A stretch of 53,592 bases of DNA from Oscillospiraceae bacterium (lineage in GTDB: Bacteria > Bacillota > Clostridia > Oscillospirales > Ruminococcaceae): positions 1 to 53,592 of the forward strand of contig CAAGEZ010000061.1 of the NCBI GenBank assembly GCA_900768995.1, read 5' to 3'. Positions 16,520-24,387 of the stretch are shown one piece after another. Under the pieces are notes generated by a model. The model ran no database searches, had not been told where the DNA came from, and saw only the letters and a program-made list of their open reading frames with translations. The position numbers and the translations under genes were made by a program. How positions within the stretch are numbered: position 1 is the first letter of the stretch; the number at the start of each line of letters is the position of its first letter.

Positions 16520-16604
16520 CTATGATACAATAGTATTTGCACAGGGCTATGTATCATAGCTCACTCCCCGTTCGGTGCTACCAACACCGTACGGGGATTT
16601 TTTT
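16503..16604 (+). ncRNA. Candidate small RNA of about 65 nt with own promoter and terminator
   Basis: On the plus strand, opposite to its neighbours, there is a near-consensus promoter: TTGACA (16503-16508), 17 bp, TACAAT (16526-16531). About 35 bases later comes a strong terminator, CCCCGTTCGGTG (16566-16577) pairing with CACCGTACGGGG (16585-16596; one mismatch) and seven Ts. The transcript would begin near 16538, carry the 3-nt-loop hairpin GCTATG-TAT-CATAGC (16546-16560) and end near 16604. No start codon with a ribosome site is present. The inverted repeat AGCTATGATACA (16518-16529 and 16550-16561) straddles its start and may be an operator. Its target is unknown. Confidence 0.6.
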
Positions 16605-17412
16605 ATTCTACAATATCGTGTGGAACCTTGTCAAAATCCGTGTGCAGCATTCCATATTCGCAGTCTTCATAATTATCATATGTGAACTTGCCTGCAACGC
16701 TGTTTATTACAGTATATGTCTTACCCGTCGGCTCGTCTTGAACATACATAACATATAAATCCCCAATGTGATGATAATTCATTGATGATAATACATCAAT
16801 GTCATATTCATCAATATGCTTAAACCACAATTCTATTTTTTCGTCGGGTTCGGCATCATCTGTAATAACATATCCTGTCCATTCATCTGATATATTATAT
16901 CTGTCAGTATAGGGCATAATTATTTCTTCAATGCGTTCTTTTGATATAGACGTTGTTTTTAATTCCTTGTATATCTGATAATAAATATTTGGATACATTG
17001 ACGATAAATGCAATGAAGATAATGTTGGGACAGTTTCAACAGTGGTCGCAGTTGTTGTAGTTGGCTGCGTTTCATATGTATATGTGACCTCTGTAGTTTC
17101 GGACATAGAGGTCTTTTTTACTATTGGGACTACAATGAAACATAGAACCGCAACAGGTATTACAATGAATAAAGGGCTGATTTTTTTCCTTTCTTTCGGT
17201 GTACCCCGCACTTCTCCACATTCAAGGCATTTTTTAGCCTTTGCGGGGTTTTCGTAACCGCAAACATTACATTTCCATTTCTTTGGCGTGTAATCTGCAC
17301 TGATATTTGTTGCCTCCACTGCATCAGCTGGCTTGGAGCAGCCACAAGACGTACACGTTTTTACAGATCCCGAATTTTTGGTATCGCAGTTCGGGCAGTA
17401 CCATTCATTCAT
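16603..17412 (-). CDS. Double zinc-ribbon membrane protein (probable prophage moron)
   Basis: 269 residues. Two zinc ribbons of the RanBP2-like CxxC-x10-CxxC kind occupy residues 1-30 (WYCPNCDTKNSGSVKTCTSC) and 45-70 (WKCNVCGYENPAKAKKCLEC). A single membrane helix follows (LFIVIPVAVLCFIVVPIV, about residues 80-100), then a Thr-rich linker and a C-terminal domain presumably outside the cell. It overlaps the immA gene by 4 bp and is therefore expressed in the lysogen. Position and topology fit a superinfection-exclusion or host-signalling moron, but no function can be assigned. Confidence 0.75.
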   Translation of the reverse strand: MNEWYCPNCDTKNSGSVKTCTSCGCSKPADAVEATNISADYTPKKWKCNVCGYENPAKAKKCLECGEVRGTPKERKKISPLFIVIPVAVLCFIVVPIVKKTSMSETTEVTYTYETQPTTTTATTVETVPTLSSLHLSSMYPNIYYQIYKELKTTSISKERIEEIIMPYTDRYNISDEWTGYVITDDAEPDEKIELWFKHIDEYDIDVLSSMNYHHIGDLYVMYVQDEPTGKTYTVINSVAGKFTYDNYEDCEYGMLHTDFDKVPHDIVE

Positions 17413-17999
17413 CTATATTTCTCCTTTTTATAATTTTGAATAAACTCGCTAAAATTTTCATAAACCTGTTTTTCCAGTTGACTGGAAAGAAACTTTCCAC
17501 GGGAGCGGAGCAATTCGAGCCGACGGGAGCGGATATCGGCGGCAGTCAGGCTGATATTGCAGACATCTGCAATTTCCTTGGCAGTTTCCGCACCTATGCC
17601 CCACAAAACGCAGGCAGGTGCAAGAAGCCTTGCCGCAAACATATCCGCTTCCGTCTCGGCAGCGGGTTTGGCTATGTTGCTTTTACGGGTATAATACCCA
17701 TAGAGCATTTCGTGCCCTAAGAATATATGCCCCAGCTCGTGGGCGACAGTAAAACGCACACGCTGTAGGGTATCGGAATCATCAAAAACAATAAACCATT
17801 GTTCGCCCTGCTTTATGCTGATCCCAAATTCGCCCTCCTGAAGCTTGTGGACTGTGCTGTTTTTGTATGTCCGTATTCCCGCCGCACGGCATATCTGTGT
17901 AAGGGAAACGGGCAGACTGCGGATATTATAGTCTAATAATGTCTGCCAGACAGCGTCACGAACCTGTGTGTATTTACGATATCGTCCATATATATTCAA
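17409..17999 (-). CDS. ImmA/IrrE-family metallopeptidase
   Basis: About 196 residues with the zinc-protease motif HELGHIFLGHE and downstream acidic residues (AAETEADMFAARLL) completing the site. ImmA-type proteases cut the phage repressor on induction. I use the TTG start at 17997-17999, eight bases after AGAGG; a GTG nearer that site falls inside it. The ribosome site is buried in a 12-bp hairpin (18008-18036). The gene lies between the repressor and the zinc-ribbon gene, all leftward. A copy of the CAGTTGACTG palindrome is within the coding sequence at 17471-17488. Confidence 0.87.
   Translation of the reverse strand: MNIYGRYRKYTQVRDAVWQTLLDYNIRSLPVSLTQICRAAGIRTYKNSTVHKLQEGEFGISIKQGEQWFIVFDDSDTLQRVRFTVAHELGHIFLGHEMLYGYYTRKSNIAKPAAETEADMFAARLLAPACVLWGIGAETAKEIADVCNISLTAADIRSRRLELLRSRGKFLSSQLEKQVYENFSEFIQNYKKEKYR
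17471..17488. repeat. Stoperator-like palindrome, site 1
   Basis: TTTCCAGTTGACTGGAAA, a perfect palindrome except for the central TG. First of six related sites spread over the prophage; none was noticed in the host part of the window. Confidence 0.6.
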
Positions 18000-18007
18000 C
18001 TTTATCA

Positions 18008-18043
18008 CCTCTGACAGTAGTTTTTACTGTCAGAGGCTTTTTT
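18008..18043. terminator. 12-bp perfect hairpin between repressor and immA
   Basis: CCTCTGACAGTA (18008-18019) and TACTGTCAGAGG (18025-18036) with a 5-nt loop. In the plus direction a run of six Ts (18038-18043) follows, so it is a good terminator for any antisense transcript entering from the left. In the leftward lysogenic message it hides the AGAGG ribosome site of immA. Confidence 0.65.
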
Positions 18044-18044
18044 A

Positions 18045-18479
18045 TTAGATGCCGTCGATGTCAGATTCCGGATATTTGGATAGGTCTTCCATTTCCGCAA
18101 TCTCCGGTTCGTGGTTGTCTGCACTGTGTGCCGCTCGGAAGGATTTTATCATTGTTGGTTGTTCCTTGGCTGTGCATCGCCTGTATTCGATATCCAACAC
18201 AGTCGATACGGTTTCTTTGCCGAAACCATCAAGCTCTCGGTATTTTTGGACTTGCTCTCTTTCAGATTCTGATGCAACAAATCCAGTGTGGCAATCAAGA
18301 AGATAATCAATAGTGACACCAAAATATCTTGACATTGCTTTCAAAACAATGGCGTTTGGCTCTCTAATGTCTTTTTCATAATTACCATATGCGCTTTCGC
18401 CTATGCCGAGAGCTGCCGCAACTTCTCCTTGCGTTACTCCTTTAGCTTTTCTAAGATTTTTTAGTCTGTCATCAAACAC
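18045..18479 (-). CDS. CI-like phage repressor (HTH_XRE)
   Basis: 144 residues. The N-terminal helix-turn-helix is clear (LRKAKGVTQGEVAAALGIGESAYGNYEKD, split here as VTQGEVAAALGI and ESAYGNYE). The remainder is a short C-terminal region. I pick the GTG at 18477-18479 with GGGAGG eight bases upstream; an earlier GTG lies within that site. It should maintain lysogeny by binding the operators at 18519-18710 and is probably the ImmA substrate. Confidence 0.87.
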   Translation of the reverse strand: MFDDRLKNLRKAKGVTQGEVAAALGIGESAYGNYEKDIREPNAIVLKAMSRYFGVTIDYLLDCHTGFVASESEREQVQKYRELDGFGKETVSTVLDIEYRRCTAKEQPTMIKSFRAAHSADNHEPEIAEMEDLSKYPESDIDGI

Positions 18480-18726
18480 ATTATTCACCTCCCTTTTGTA
18501 TTGCTATGTTTTAATTATAACACATTTTGTGTGTTTGTCAATACATTCTTTGAAAAAAGTCCTATAGAATAAAGTGATTTTTGAAAATTGTATATATTTT
18601 ACAAAAACAAGAGCACACATTTTGTCAGATTTTATTTTCAGAGTGTATTGACAAAACCACATTTTGTGCTATAATTAAGACATACCCCGCAGAAATCACA
18701 CAAAATGAACGATAGGAGATGAGATT
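18480..18726. promoter_or_regulatory. Lysogeny switch: divergent promoters and four operators
   Basis: Rightward promoter: TTGACA (18648-18653), 16 bp, TATAAT (18670-18675). Leftward promoter: TTGACA (18536-18541, minus), 16 bp, TATAAT (18514-18519, minus). Operator-like sites share the core CACATTTTG: 18519-18535 (AACACA-N5-TGTGTT), 18613-18628, 18657-18671 and, inverted, 18696-18710. One site fills each promoter spacer, so repressor binding would shut both. No gene lies in this stretch. Confidence 0.85.
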
Positions 18727-18930
18727 ATGAGCCTTGAAAAAGTTTTAACAGTTGAACGTGCCAAAAAGAACAATATGAGCATAGACGAAATGTGCGACAA
18801 ACTCGGCGTTAGCCGTTCAGCATATTACGGCTGGATACGCTCAAACGGGGCTTCCTTAAAAGCTTCAACTGTCAAGCAGATAGCGGAGCTTTTCAATGTT
18901 TCGCCTGACTACATTTTACAGTCACTATAA
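18727..18930 (+). CDS. Cro-like HTH protein
   Basis: 67 residues consisting of one XRE-type helix-turn-helix (MSIDEMCDKLGVSRSAYYGW followed by a second conserved part, STVKQIAELFNVSPDYIL). GATAGGAG precedes the ATG. It is the first gene of the rightward early operon and faces the CI-like repressor, the standard Cro position. Confidence 0.85.
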   Translation: MSLEKVLTVERAKKNNMSIDEMCDKLGVSRSAYYGWIRSNGASLKASTVKQIAELFNVSPDYILQSL

Positions 18931-18954
18931 GTTCTTGAAAGGAGATGAAGCACC

Positions 18955-19233
18955 GTGACAGAAGCAACAAAAATAAACGGAACAGAAGATGAACTGTCCC
19001 GTTTTCTTCAGGAAGACAGGGAGTGGCTGTGCAGTCTGATACAGCAGTATCCGAAGAAAATACCCATTCAGCCCATTGCTGACCATTGGGGCTGTGCTAC
19101 GGATTCAATCAGAGCGGCAATCGAGCAGGATTCCGCATTTGGTATCCATTGGAGGAAAAACAACGCCAAGAATCACTCATACCTGATTCCCACTGGAGTA
19201 TTTATCCAGTGGTATTGCAAGGTTAAATTTTAA
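18955..19233 (+). CDS. Small early phage protein, possible DNA-binding
   Basis: 92 residues from a GTG start with AAAGGAG 11 bases upstream. The segment PIQPIADHWGCATDSIRAAI looks like a helix-turn-helix, and WRKNNAKNHSYLIPTGVFIQWY resembles the wing and recognition part of excisionase-like proteins. It follows cro by 24 bp. An excisionase or antirepressor role is possible but not shown. Confidence 0.6.
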   Translation: MTEATKINGTEDELSRFLQEDREWLCSLIQQYPKKIPIQPIADHWGCATDSIRAAIEQDSAFGIHWRKNNAKNHSYLIPTGVFIQWYCKVKF

Positions 19234-19244
19234 GGGGTGTCATA

Positions 19245-19458
19245 ATGGCAGAATCAACAACATCAAAAGCATTCCCAACACTCGGAATGGTGAACGCACG
19301 CTGCAGAACTGGGAATGTCATACGGAGCGTACTGTTCAAGCAAACAGTATGAGGCGGATATTACCAACGATTGGTATTTTGATAACTATACACGGAAAGG
19401 AAAGAGAAAAAATGCAGGACAGACATATCCGAGCACTGATGATAAAGGCGCAGAGTAA
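19245..19458 (+). pseudogene. Frameshifted small HTH-type gene
   Basis: With AAGGGG before it, the ATG at 19245 opens a frame (MAESTTSKAFPTLGMVNA) that soon loses sense and stops at codon 36. A second frame, open from about 19294 to 19458, continues plausibly: AAELGMSYGAYCSSKQYEAD then ITNDWYFDNYTRKGKRKN. Dropping one base near 19299 would join the two into a protein of about 70 residues. The product of the joined frame looks like a small phage HTH protein. The frameshift may be real decay or a sequence error. Confidence 0.5.
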
Positions 19459-19756
19459 GCCCGTTGTCATCTTCTGCCCCTGCGCCGAATATGCGGAAGC
19501 GTTCAGGCAGGAGGTAAAGGACGGCGTTTCAAGTCTGTTCCCCACACTGGTGAATACGTACATAGGAACAGGGCCCGATGTATTCATCAAGGGACACGAG
19601 AAGATAACCGTAACCACTGTCGGGCAGTGGAATGAATCTCAGCGTAAAGCCCTTGATCTGTTCAAGGGGTATGCATTTGCCGCAGGGTGTACCATTGATG
19701 ACATATACGGCGTAAAAAATCTGATGTATGAGCCTGAAAGGTTTGAGGCATTATGA
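19412..19756 (+). CDS. Hypothetical early phage protein
   Basis: 114 residues from the ATG reading MQDRHIRALM, preceded by GGAAAGAG. The core PVVIFCPCAEYAEAFRQEV and VFIKGHEKITVTTVGQWN suggests an alpha/beta fold, but I do not recognise it. It overlaps the preceding broken frame by 47 bp and the next gene by 4 bp (ATGA). Confidence 0.65.
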   Translation: MQDRHIRALMIKAQSKPVVIFCPCAEYAEAFRQEVKDGVSSLFPTLVNTYIGTGPDVFIKGHEKITVTTVGQWNESQRKALDLFKGYAFAAGCTIDDIYGVKNLMYEPERFEAL

Positions 19757-20013
19757 TGCCCGTGCAGAAATTTTCCCTCGGCGTATTTCAGCAGGTAAAT
19801 GCGGATATGTTCATTGTGTCCGATAAAAACGGGCACACGGTATGGAGCGGAAGCAACCCGATAGACGGTATGGTGGTTGTGCAGGGAATGTATGAAACAG
19901 CCATACGCAAGCAGTTTCTTCCGCCCATATTTGCCGAGGGATATAACAGATTAGGAGTGAAAACAAATGACCCCCGAGGAGTACAGCAAAATCGCCGCAA
20001 GAGCGGTGAGTGA
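19753..20013 (+). CDS. Hypothetical early phage protein
   Basis: 86 residues; the start is one of two adjacent ATG codons overlapping the previous stop. VNADMFIVSDKNGHTVWSG and GMYETAIRKQFLPPIFAEG are the only regular parts visible. Its last 47 bases overlap the next gene in a different frame. Family unknown. Confidence 0.55.
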   Translation: MMPVQKFSLGVFQQVNADMFIVSDKNGHTVWSGSNPIDGMVVVQGMYETAIRKQFLPPIFAEGYNRLGVKTNDPRGVQQNRRKSGE

Positions 20014-20599
20014 GGAAACAGAACAGATACATTTAATGGTTTGGTGCCGGTATATGGAAACCAAATTTCCTGAGCTGGAGACCATTTACCACATCGTAAA
20101 TGAAGGCAAGCGCACAGCTGTAACAGGAGGAAAGCTGAAAGAAATGGGTCTTCGGAAAGGAATGCCCGACGTTCATCTCCCTGTATCAAAATGTGCATTT
20201 TCATCATTATACATAGAGATGAAAAAAATCGGCGGTAAGCCGACAGCAGAGCAGATTGACCGACTGGAGGTCCTTGAACGCTACGGAAACGCAGTAGCTA
20301 TCTGTGAGGGAGCGGAACAGGCCGAAAAGGTCCTGACAGCATATTGTTCCAACGATTATGATGCGCTGAACAAGCTGATTTTAAATTCAGATCGTGGAGA
20401 CTTCGGGCATCTTCGGGCACCCAAGCGGAAAGTCCCTCAGAAAAAACGGTTATCGTCGTTTGCATTATCGGTCATTTTACAGTTGACTGTAATGCTGACG
20501 GAAATAATACTGTTTGGCACGATAACGGGACGGTCACTGATGATGCCCCTTGCCGTGCTCCTGACTGCGGCATTTACGGAAATCAGACTAAAGGGGTGA
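19967..20599 (+). CDS. VRR-NUC domain nuclease with a two-helix membrane tail
   Basis: 210 residues. Residues 1-130 carry the VRR-NUC pattern: GLRKGMPDVHLPV supplies the Pro-Asp, YIEMKKIGGKPTAEQ supplies the Glu-x-Lys and Gln. Such nucleases are usually near 100-130 residues and process branched DNA. Here a basic linker (APKRKVPQKKR) leads into two hydrophobic stretches (SFALSVILQLTVMLTEIILF and SLMMPLAVLLTAAF), which is unusual. AGGAG precedes the ATG. The tail coding region contains stoperator-like site 2 (20477-20492). It may be a fusion with a separate membrane peptide. Confidence 0.75.
   Translation: MTPEEYSKIAARAVSEETEQIHLMVWCRYMETKFPELETIYHIVNEGKRTAVTGGKLKEMGLRKGMPDVHLPVSKCAFSSLYIEMKKIGGKPTAEQIDRLEVLERYGNAVAICEGAEQAEKVLTAYCSNDYDALNKLILNSDRGDFGHLRAPKRKVPQKKRLSSFALSVILQLTVMLTEIILFGTITGRSLMMPLAVLLTAAFTEIRLKG
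20477..20492. repeat. Stoperator-like palindrome, site 2
   Basis: TTACAGTTGACTGTAA, palindromic apart from the central TG, inside the VRR-NUC gene. Confidence 0.6.
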
Positions 20600-20604
20600 T
20601 AAGA

Positions 20605-20787
20605 ATGAGCAAATATTATTGCTGCTATTTTTCCAGTTTTGAAGAATTAAAGAGGGCTTTGAAACAGGTTGATAAAAGCTCTGATGCTCAAATAATCGCC
20701 CAAAGCCTTGAAGCCCGTGGGAGCTGTAGCAGCTGGATCAGAGAAGCATATGACAGATATTTTGAACTGGTTCATATTGGCAAATGA
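20605..20787 (+). CDS. Hypothetical small phage protein
   Basis: 60 residues from ATG with AAAGGGG upstream. It begins MSKYYCCYFSSFEELKRALK; a helical body and SCSSWIREAYDRYFEL follow. Starts five bases after the nuclease stop, so it is in the early operon. Family not recognised. Confidence 0.55.
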   Translation: MSKYYCCYFSSFEELKRALKQVDKSSDAQIIAQSLEARGSCSSWIREAYDRYFELVHIGK

Positions 20788-20801
20788 GGAGTTAAAGTAC
20801 A

Positions 20802-21092
20802 ATGGCTGAGCGTGCAATTCTGACATCAAACAAATACGGATATCGGCTGAATCTGTCAAATTCGCAGATCAGGCAGTTATATGACCGATACAAAGCCAGT
20901 CAGGGCCTGCCATATTTTATGAGCATATCCGACAAGCAGCGCAGGGAGTTTGAAAGCTCAGTAATGCAGGAATACAGCAAGGTATATCAAAGCATATACG
21001 GCGAAAAATGGGATTACCCTTGTCACGATTATCAGCGAGAGCGGATGAATGATATCATTGACAAGGTAACACTGAACAGAAAGGAAGATTGA
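20802..21092 (+). CDS. Hypothetical phage protein
   Basis: 96 residues, mostly helical and charged, with LSNSQIRQLYDRYKASQG and ISDKQRREFESSVM. TGAGGAG lies before the ATG. It ends one base before the PcfK-like gene. I do not recognise a family. Confidence 0.6.
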   Translation: MAERAILTSNKYGYRLNLSNSQIRQLYDRYKASQGLPYFMSISDKQRREFESSVMQEYSKVYQSIYGEKWDYPCHDYQRERMNDIIDKVTLNRKED

Positions 21093-21093
21093 A

Positions 21094-21546
21094 ATGATAA
21101 CTGTGGAAACCAATTTCAGAGAAGCGGCAAAGAAAAAAATCAACAGTGAAAAGGGAACAATGAAGGTTAAAAACGTCGATCATCATCAGATGATAGCAGA
21201 CTTTATCAGCGGATATATCGCCGATGCATTGTGCACTTTCGCAGATCAGGATAACGAATTTGCACGGGCAATATGCGAGGGTGGCAGTTTTTCCGAATGT
21301 ATGGAATCAGTTTTAAACAACAAAACGGATAATGTATATAAAAGCAACAGCGTTGGTATAAACGGACTATCATCTATCCGCAAAGCCGTTAATTTTTATT
21401 TTCAGGGCGCTGTAGTTAATTTCTCTATGACTATTTTTGTAAATCCTCACGATGTTCCCGAGGAAACCGCCATTCCTGAGACTGTCACCGAAAAGGGAGC
21501 GGACGAAAAGTCTGTGCTTACAATGTCCCTTGACGACCTGTTTTAA
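21094..21546 (+). CDS. PcfK-like protein
   Basis: 150 residues. The central part ECMESVLNNKTDNVY and SSIRKAVNFYFQGAVVNFSM is reminiscent of PcfK-like proteins, and the C-terminal acidic tail ends in LSLDDLF-type residues (MSLDDLF). It directly precedes a PcfJ gene, as in conjugative plasmid pCF10-type and phage loci, which is the main support. Its biochemical role is not known. An internal ATG at 21160 with AAGGGA could be an alternative start. Confidence 0.5.
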   Translation: MITVETNFREAAKKKINSEKGTMKVKNVDHHQMIADFISGYIADALCTFADQDNEFARAICEGGSFSECMESVLNNKTDNVYKSNSVGINGLSSIRKAVNFYFQGAVVNFSMTIFVNPHDVPEETAIPETVTEKGADEKSVLTMSLDDLF

Positions 21547-21558
21547 GGCGGTGATATT

Positions 21559-23274
21559 ATGGGAGCATATCAAAGCAACGATCCTGAGCTGATGTGGATG
21601 AACGATGTTCCGGATATCATTACATCTGAAATGATAAAGAAACTGCATCAGCAGTATTCGACGACATATGTCATATACCGCCGCCACAAATGGGGTGTTG
21701 ATTGCTACTGTACCAACTGCCTGAAAAGGTATTACGCAAGAAATGATATTGTTATAGACACGCCCCTCGACGAGGCTCTGTTGGATATGGCAATATCTAT
21801 CAGGGAAAATGCTGAGATAGTATGCCCGTATTGCGGGCGTAAAGCCATAGCCAAGAGTGCAGGCAGAAGCCGCCGCAAGATGTATGAACGGCACAATATG
21901 ACGGTGTTTAAAGTGGCAGACAATGGCAATACAGTTTATGGCGTATGCGGCAGTCTCTTTCCGATGCTGGAGAGGGTCAGTCCTGAAGAGCCTAAGGACA
22001 TTCATATCAATCCGCAGTTTGAGGATTATTATGTATTCCGTCTGCGGCGTGGAGAGGTCAAGCTTGCGGTGTGGGAGTGGTATAGCCAATCATTCATAGA
22101 ATGCCGTGTGCCGTTCAATCCATATGTCAGGTCATATTTTTGGAATACACTGTATTTCAATGAATATCCGAATTTAGATGTTCTTGAAAATTCGTTTCTG
22201 AAATACTTTTTGCCATATATGAACATATCGTATAAATCCGGTGCGTTACTGCAAATATTTGCCCGATATCCGCAAACGGAAATGTTGATAAAAATGGGCC
22301 TCGACAGCATAGCCAGAGATGTTGCAAACGGTGTATCCTACAAACGCACAATTAACCTTGACGGGCAAACGCCTGCACAAATCCTGAAAACTGACACAAA
22401 CAGGGCAGCGGAAATACTGAGATACTTCAAGGAAAATCCAGGGGATCCCGATGCGCTTGATGAGCTGAAATTTTTCCAAAAGCTTGTGAAGATAGAGCCT
22501 AAAATCAAGTTTGAATTTTCCGTTGAAATGTATAACAAGTATATTCATAGAGGGCATTTTACATTTGGCGGCAATACAGAATTTAACAAACGCCATAATG
22601 TGATAACCATTTTAAAAAAAACAGGTCTGACAACGGTTAAGTTAAACAACTATTTAGAAAAGCAAATGAACGGTTCACCTACTGTATGCTGCCACGCTGC
22701 ATACTTTATTCGTCCAACACTTAGTAGGGTATGTGCAAGCTATACTGATTACATAGCGCAGTGCAGAGTATTAGGCTATGATCTGACAGACAGCATAGTA
22801 AGCAGACCGAGAGACCTTGAGGCGGCACACGAAAGAACATCGGATGCGATAAGAGCAATAGAAGCCGAAAAAGCCGCAAAGAGAGAGGCTGATTTACAGG
22901 CATTCTATCTTGAAGCATATGCTGAGTTGTGCGAAAAGTATACATATTCTGATTCAAAATATCAGATAATTGTCCCGAAAAGCGCAGGCGAAATTGTCGC
23001 AGAGGGAAGAGCCCAGCGAAATTGTGTTGCGGGATATGCAGAAAGACACATCAAGAGGGAAACAACAATTCTGTTTTTGCGGTGTGTTTCTGATCTTGAC
23101 AAGTCATTTGGAACACTGGAAGTTTCAGTAAATTCAATCGGTGAAACATATTTCCGTCAGGCATATGCTGAGCGCAATACTCAGTTGCCCGATGATGCAA
23201 AAAAGTTTCTTGACAAGTGGCTGAAAAAGGTCAACAGCAAGAAAAAATCAAATAAAAAAGCTAAAACAGCATAG
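21559..23274 (+). CDS. PcfJ-like protein
   Basis: 571 residues. The N-terminal part has a zinc-finger-like set: CYCTNC near residue 55 and CPYCGRKA near residue 95. The conserved PcfJ C-terminal region is visible in EIVAEGRAQRNCVAGYAERH, followed by ETTILFLR and FGTLEVSV. PcfJ proteins occur on conjugative plasmids and in many Firmicutes phages; their function is not established. GGCGGTGAT precedes the ATG, 12 bp after the PcfK-like gene. Confidence 0.8.
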   Translation: MGAYQSNDPELMWMNDVPDIITSEMIKKLHQQYSTTYVIYRRHKWGVDCYCTNCLKRYYARNDIVIDTPLDEALLDMAISIRENAEIVCPYCGRKAIAKSAGRSRRKMYERHNMTVFKVADNGNTVYGVCGSLFPMLERVSPEEPKDIHINPQFEDYYVFRLRRGEVKLAVWEWYSQSFIECRVPFNPYVRSYFWNTLYFNEYPNLDVLENSFLKYFLPYMNISYKSGALLQIFARYPQTEMLIKMGLDSIARDVANGVSYKRTINLDGQTPAQILKTDTNRAAEILRYFKENPGDPDALDELKFFQKLVKIEPKIKFEFSVEMYNKYIHRGHFTFGGNTEFNKRHNVITILKKTGLTTVKLNNYLEKQMNGSPTVCCHAAYFIRPTLSRVCASYTDYIAQCRVLGYDLTDSIVSRPRDLEAAHERTSDAIRAIEAEKAAKREADLQAFYLEAYAELCEKYTYSDSKYQIIVPKSAGEIVAEGRAQRNCVAGYAERHIKRETTILFLRCVSDLDKSFGTLEVSVNSIGETYFRQAYAERNTQLPDDAKKFLDKWLKKVNSKKKSNKKAKTA

Positions 23275-23285
23275 GAGGAATATCA

Positions 23286-23756
23286 ATGGAAGAAATCACA
23301 AAGAAAGAGTTTGCCGGGGAGCTTACGGCATTGCAGGAGCAGGAAAGCGAACTGCTCCTTTGGGCACGCAACGAGGTTGAGTGTAAGCTCCGCATCGGCA
23401 AGGCACTTAAAACAATCCGAGATGCAAGCCTTTATAAGGAAGCAGGATTCAAGAGCTTTGGGGAATACCTGGACAACCGTGCGTTTGAGTCTCTGAAGAT
23501 AGGTCAGACCCAGGGATACAAATACGTTAAGGCATATGAGGTGTATGGAAACCGTCTGCACGTGCCCAATACCACAAATCTTGACGAAAAGCTGATAGAA
23601 TTTAAATTCTATTTTCAGGAAACGCAGGCAAATTTGAAAAAATTTCTTGATGTTATCAACAAAGTGGATGATCCCGAGAAGAAAGCGAAATTCAAGGGAG
23701 CGGCAAAGAAATTTGTAACAGCTATTCTTGAAGAGCTGGATAAGGTGGAGGGATAA
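23286..23756 (+). CDS. Hypothetical phage DNA-metabolism protein
   Basis: 156 residues, helical and charged, with AGGAGG before the ATG. The segment IGKALKTIRDASLYKEAGFK then SFGEYLDNRAFESLKIGQT resembles the helical domain seen in some ParB-like and phage replication-associated proteins (start of line with Gly-Lys-Ala-Leu, conserved Tyr in TQGYKYV). That resemblance is weak. It lies between PcfJ and the replication initiator. Confidence 0.55.
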   Translation: MEEITKKEFAGELTALQEQESELLLWARNEVECKLRIGKALKTIRDASLYKEAGFKSFGEYLDNRAFESLKIGQTQGYKYVKAYEVYGNRLHVPNTTNLDEKLIEFKFYFQETQANLKKFLDVINKVDDPEKKAKFKGAAKKFVTAILEELDKVEG

Positions 23757-23757
23757 A

Positions 23758-24369
23758 ATGGACACTACAAAAATTTATGCTATTCTGAAAAAGACAACGC
23801 ATCCGAGGATCGCAACCGACAATAAGGGTGGGCAGTGGATCGGCGACGGCAACGCATATTATAACGTTGACGGTTTGCCCGAGCTGAATAAGGATAATCT
23901 CCTTCCTGTAATAGGCATTGACATTGATACGAAATCAAAATACACCGTTATCGAAGAAAATCTTCCGTCAGAGGAAATAATCCTGAGGGACGGTGCTGAG
24001 GGTGACGGGTGCGTTGAGCTCACCGATCTGAACATCTGCGGCAGAACGGTAATGCGTGGCGTCGGTCAAAATGCACCTAAATGTGCGTTTATCAACGATG
24101 CATACCTCAAACCGTTTTCCAAAGATGATGAAATATCATTTGTTACAAGGAAAGTTGATAATACTGTCGGATACATTATTATAGTAAAGCGGGGGTTGTT
24201 CACCATTGCAGCTATTGCACCTATGTTTTTCAGCCAGGGAGCGTGTGAAACGTATGCCAAGCAGTTAAAAAGCGACTTGGCAGCTGTAATCGAAGCATTG
24301 CAGGATCAGGGGCAGAAAACGGAATGCGGTCAGCAGATAACATTTACGGAAATTCAATGCAGAAACTAA
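23758..24369 (+). CDS. Hypothetical phage protein
   Basis: 203 residues from the ATG reading MDTTKIYAIL, just after the upstream stop; GGTGGAGGG serves as ribosome site. It has an N-terminal mixed region with DGNAYYNVDGLPELNK and a C-terminal helix (CETYAKQLKSDLAAVIEAL). No family recognised. It is the last gene before the replication-initiator gap. Confidence 0.6.
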   Translation: MDTTKIYAILKKTTHPRIATDNKGGQWIGDGNAYYNVDGLPELNKDNLLPVIGIDIDTKSKYTVIEENLPSEEIILRDGAEGDGCVELTDLNICGRTVMRGVGQNAPKCAFINDAYLKPFSKDDEISFVTRKVDNTVGYIIIVKRGLFTIAAIAPMFFSQGACETYAKQLKSDLAAVIEALQDQGQKTECGQQITFTEIQCRN

Positions 24370-24387
24370 TACATTATATATAGTATA

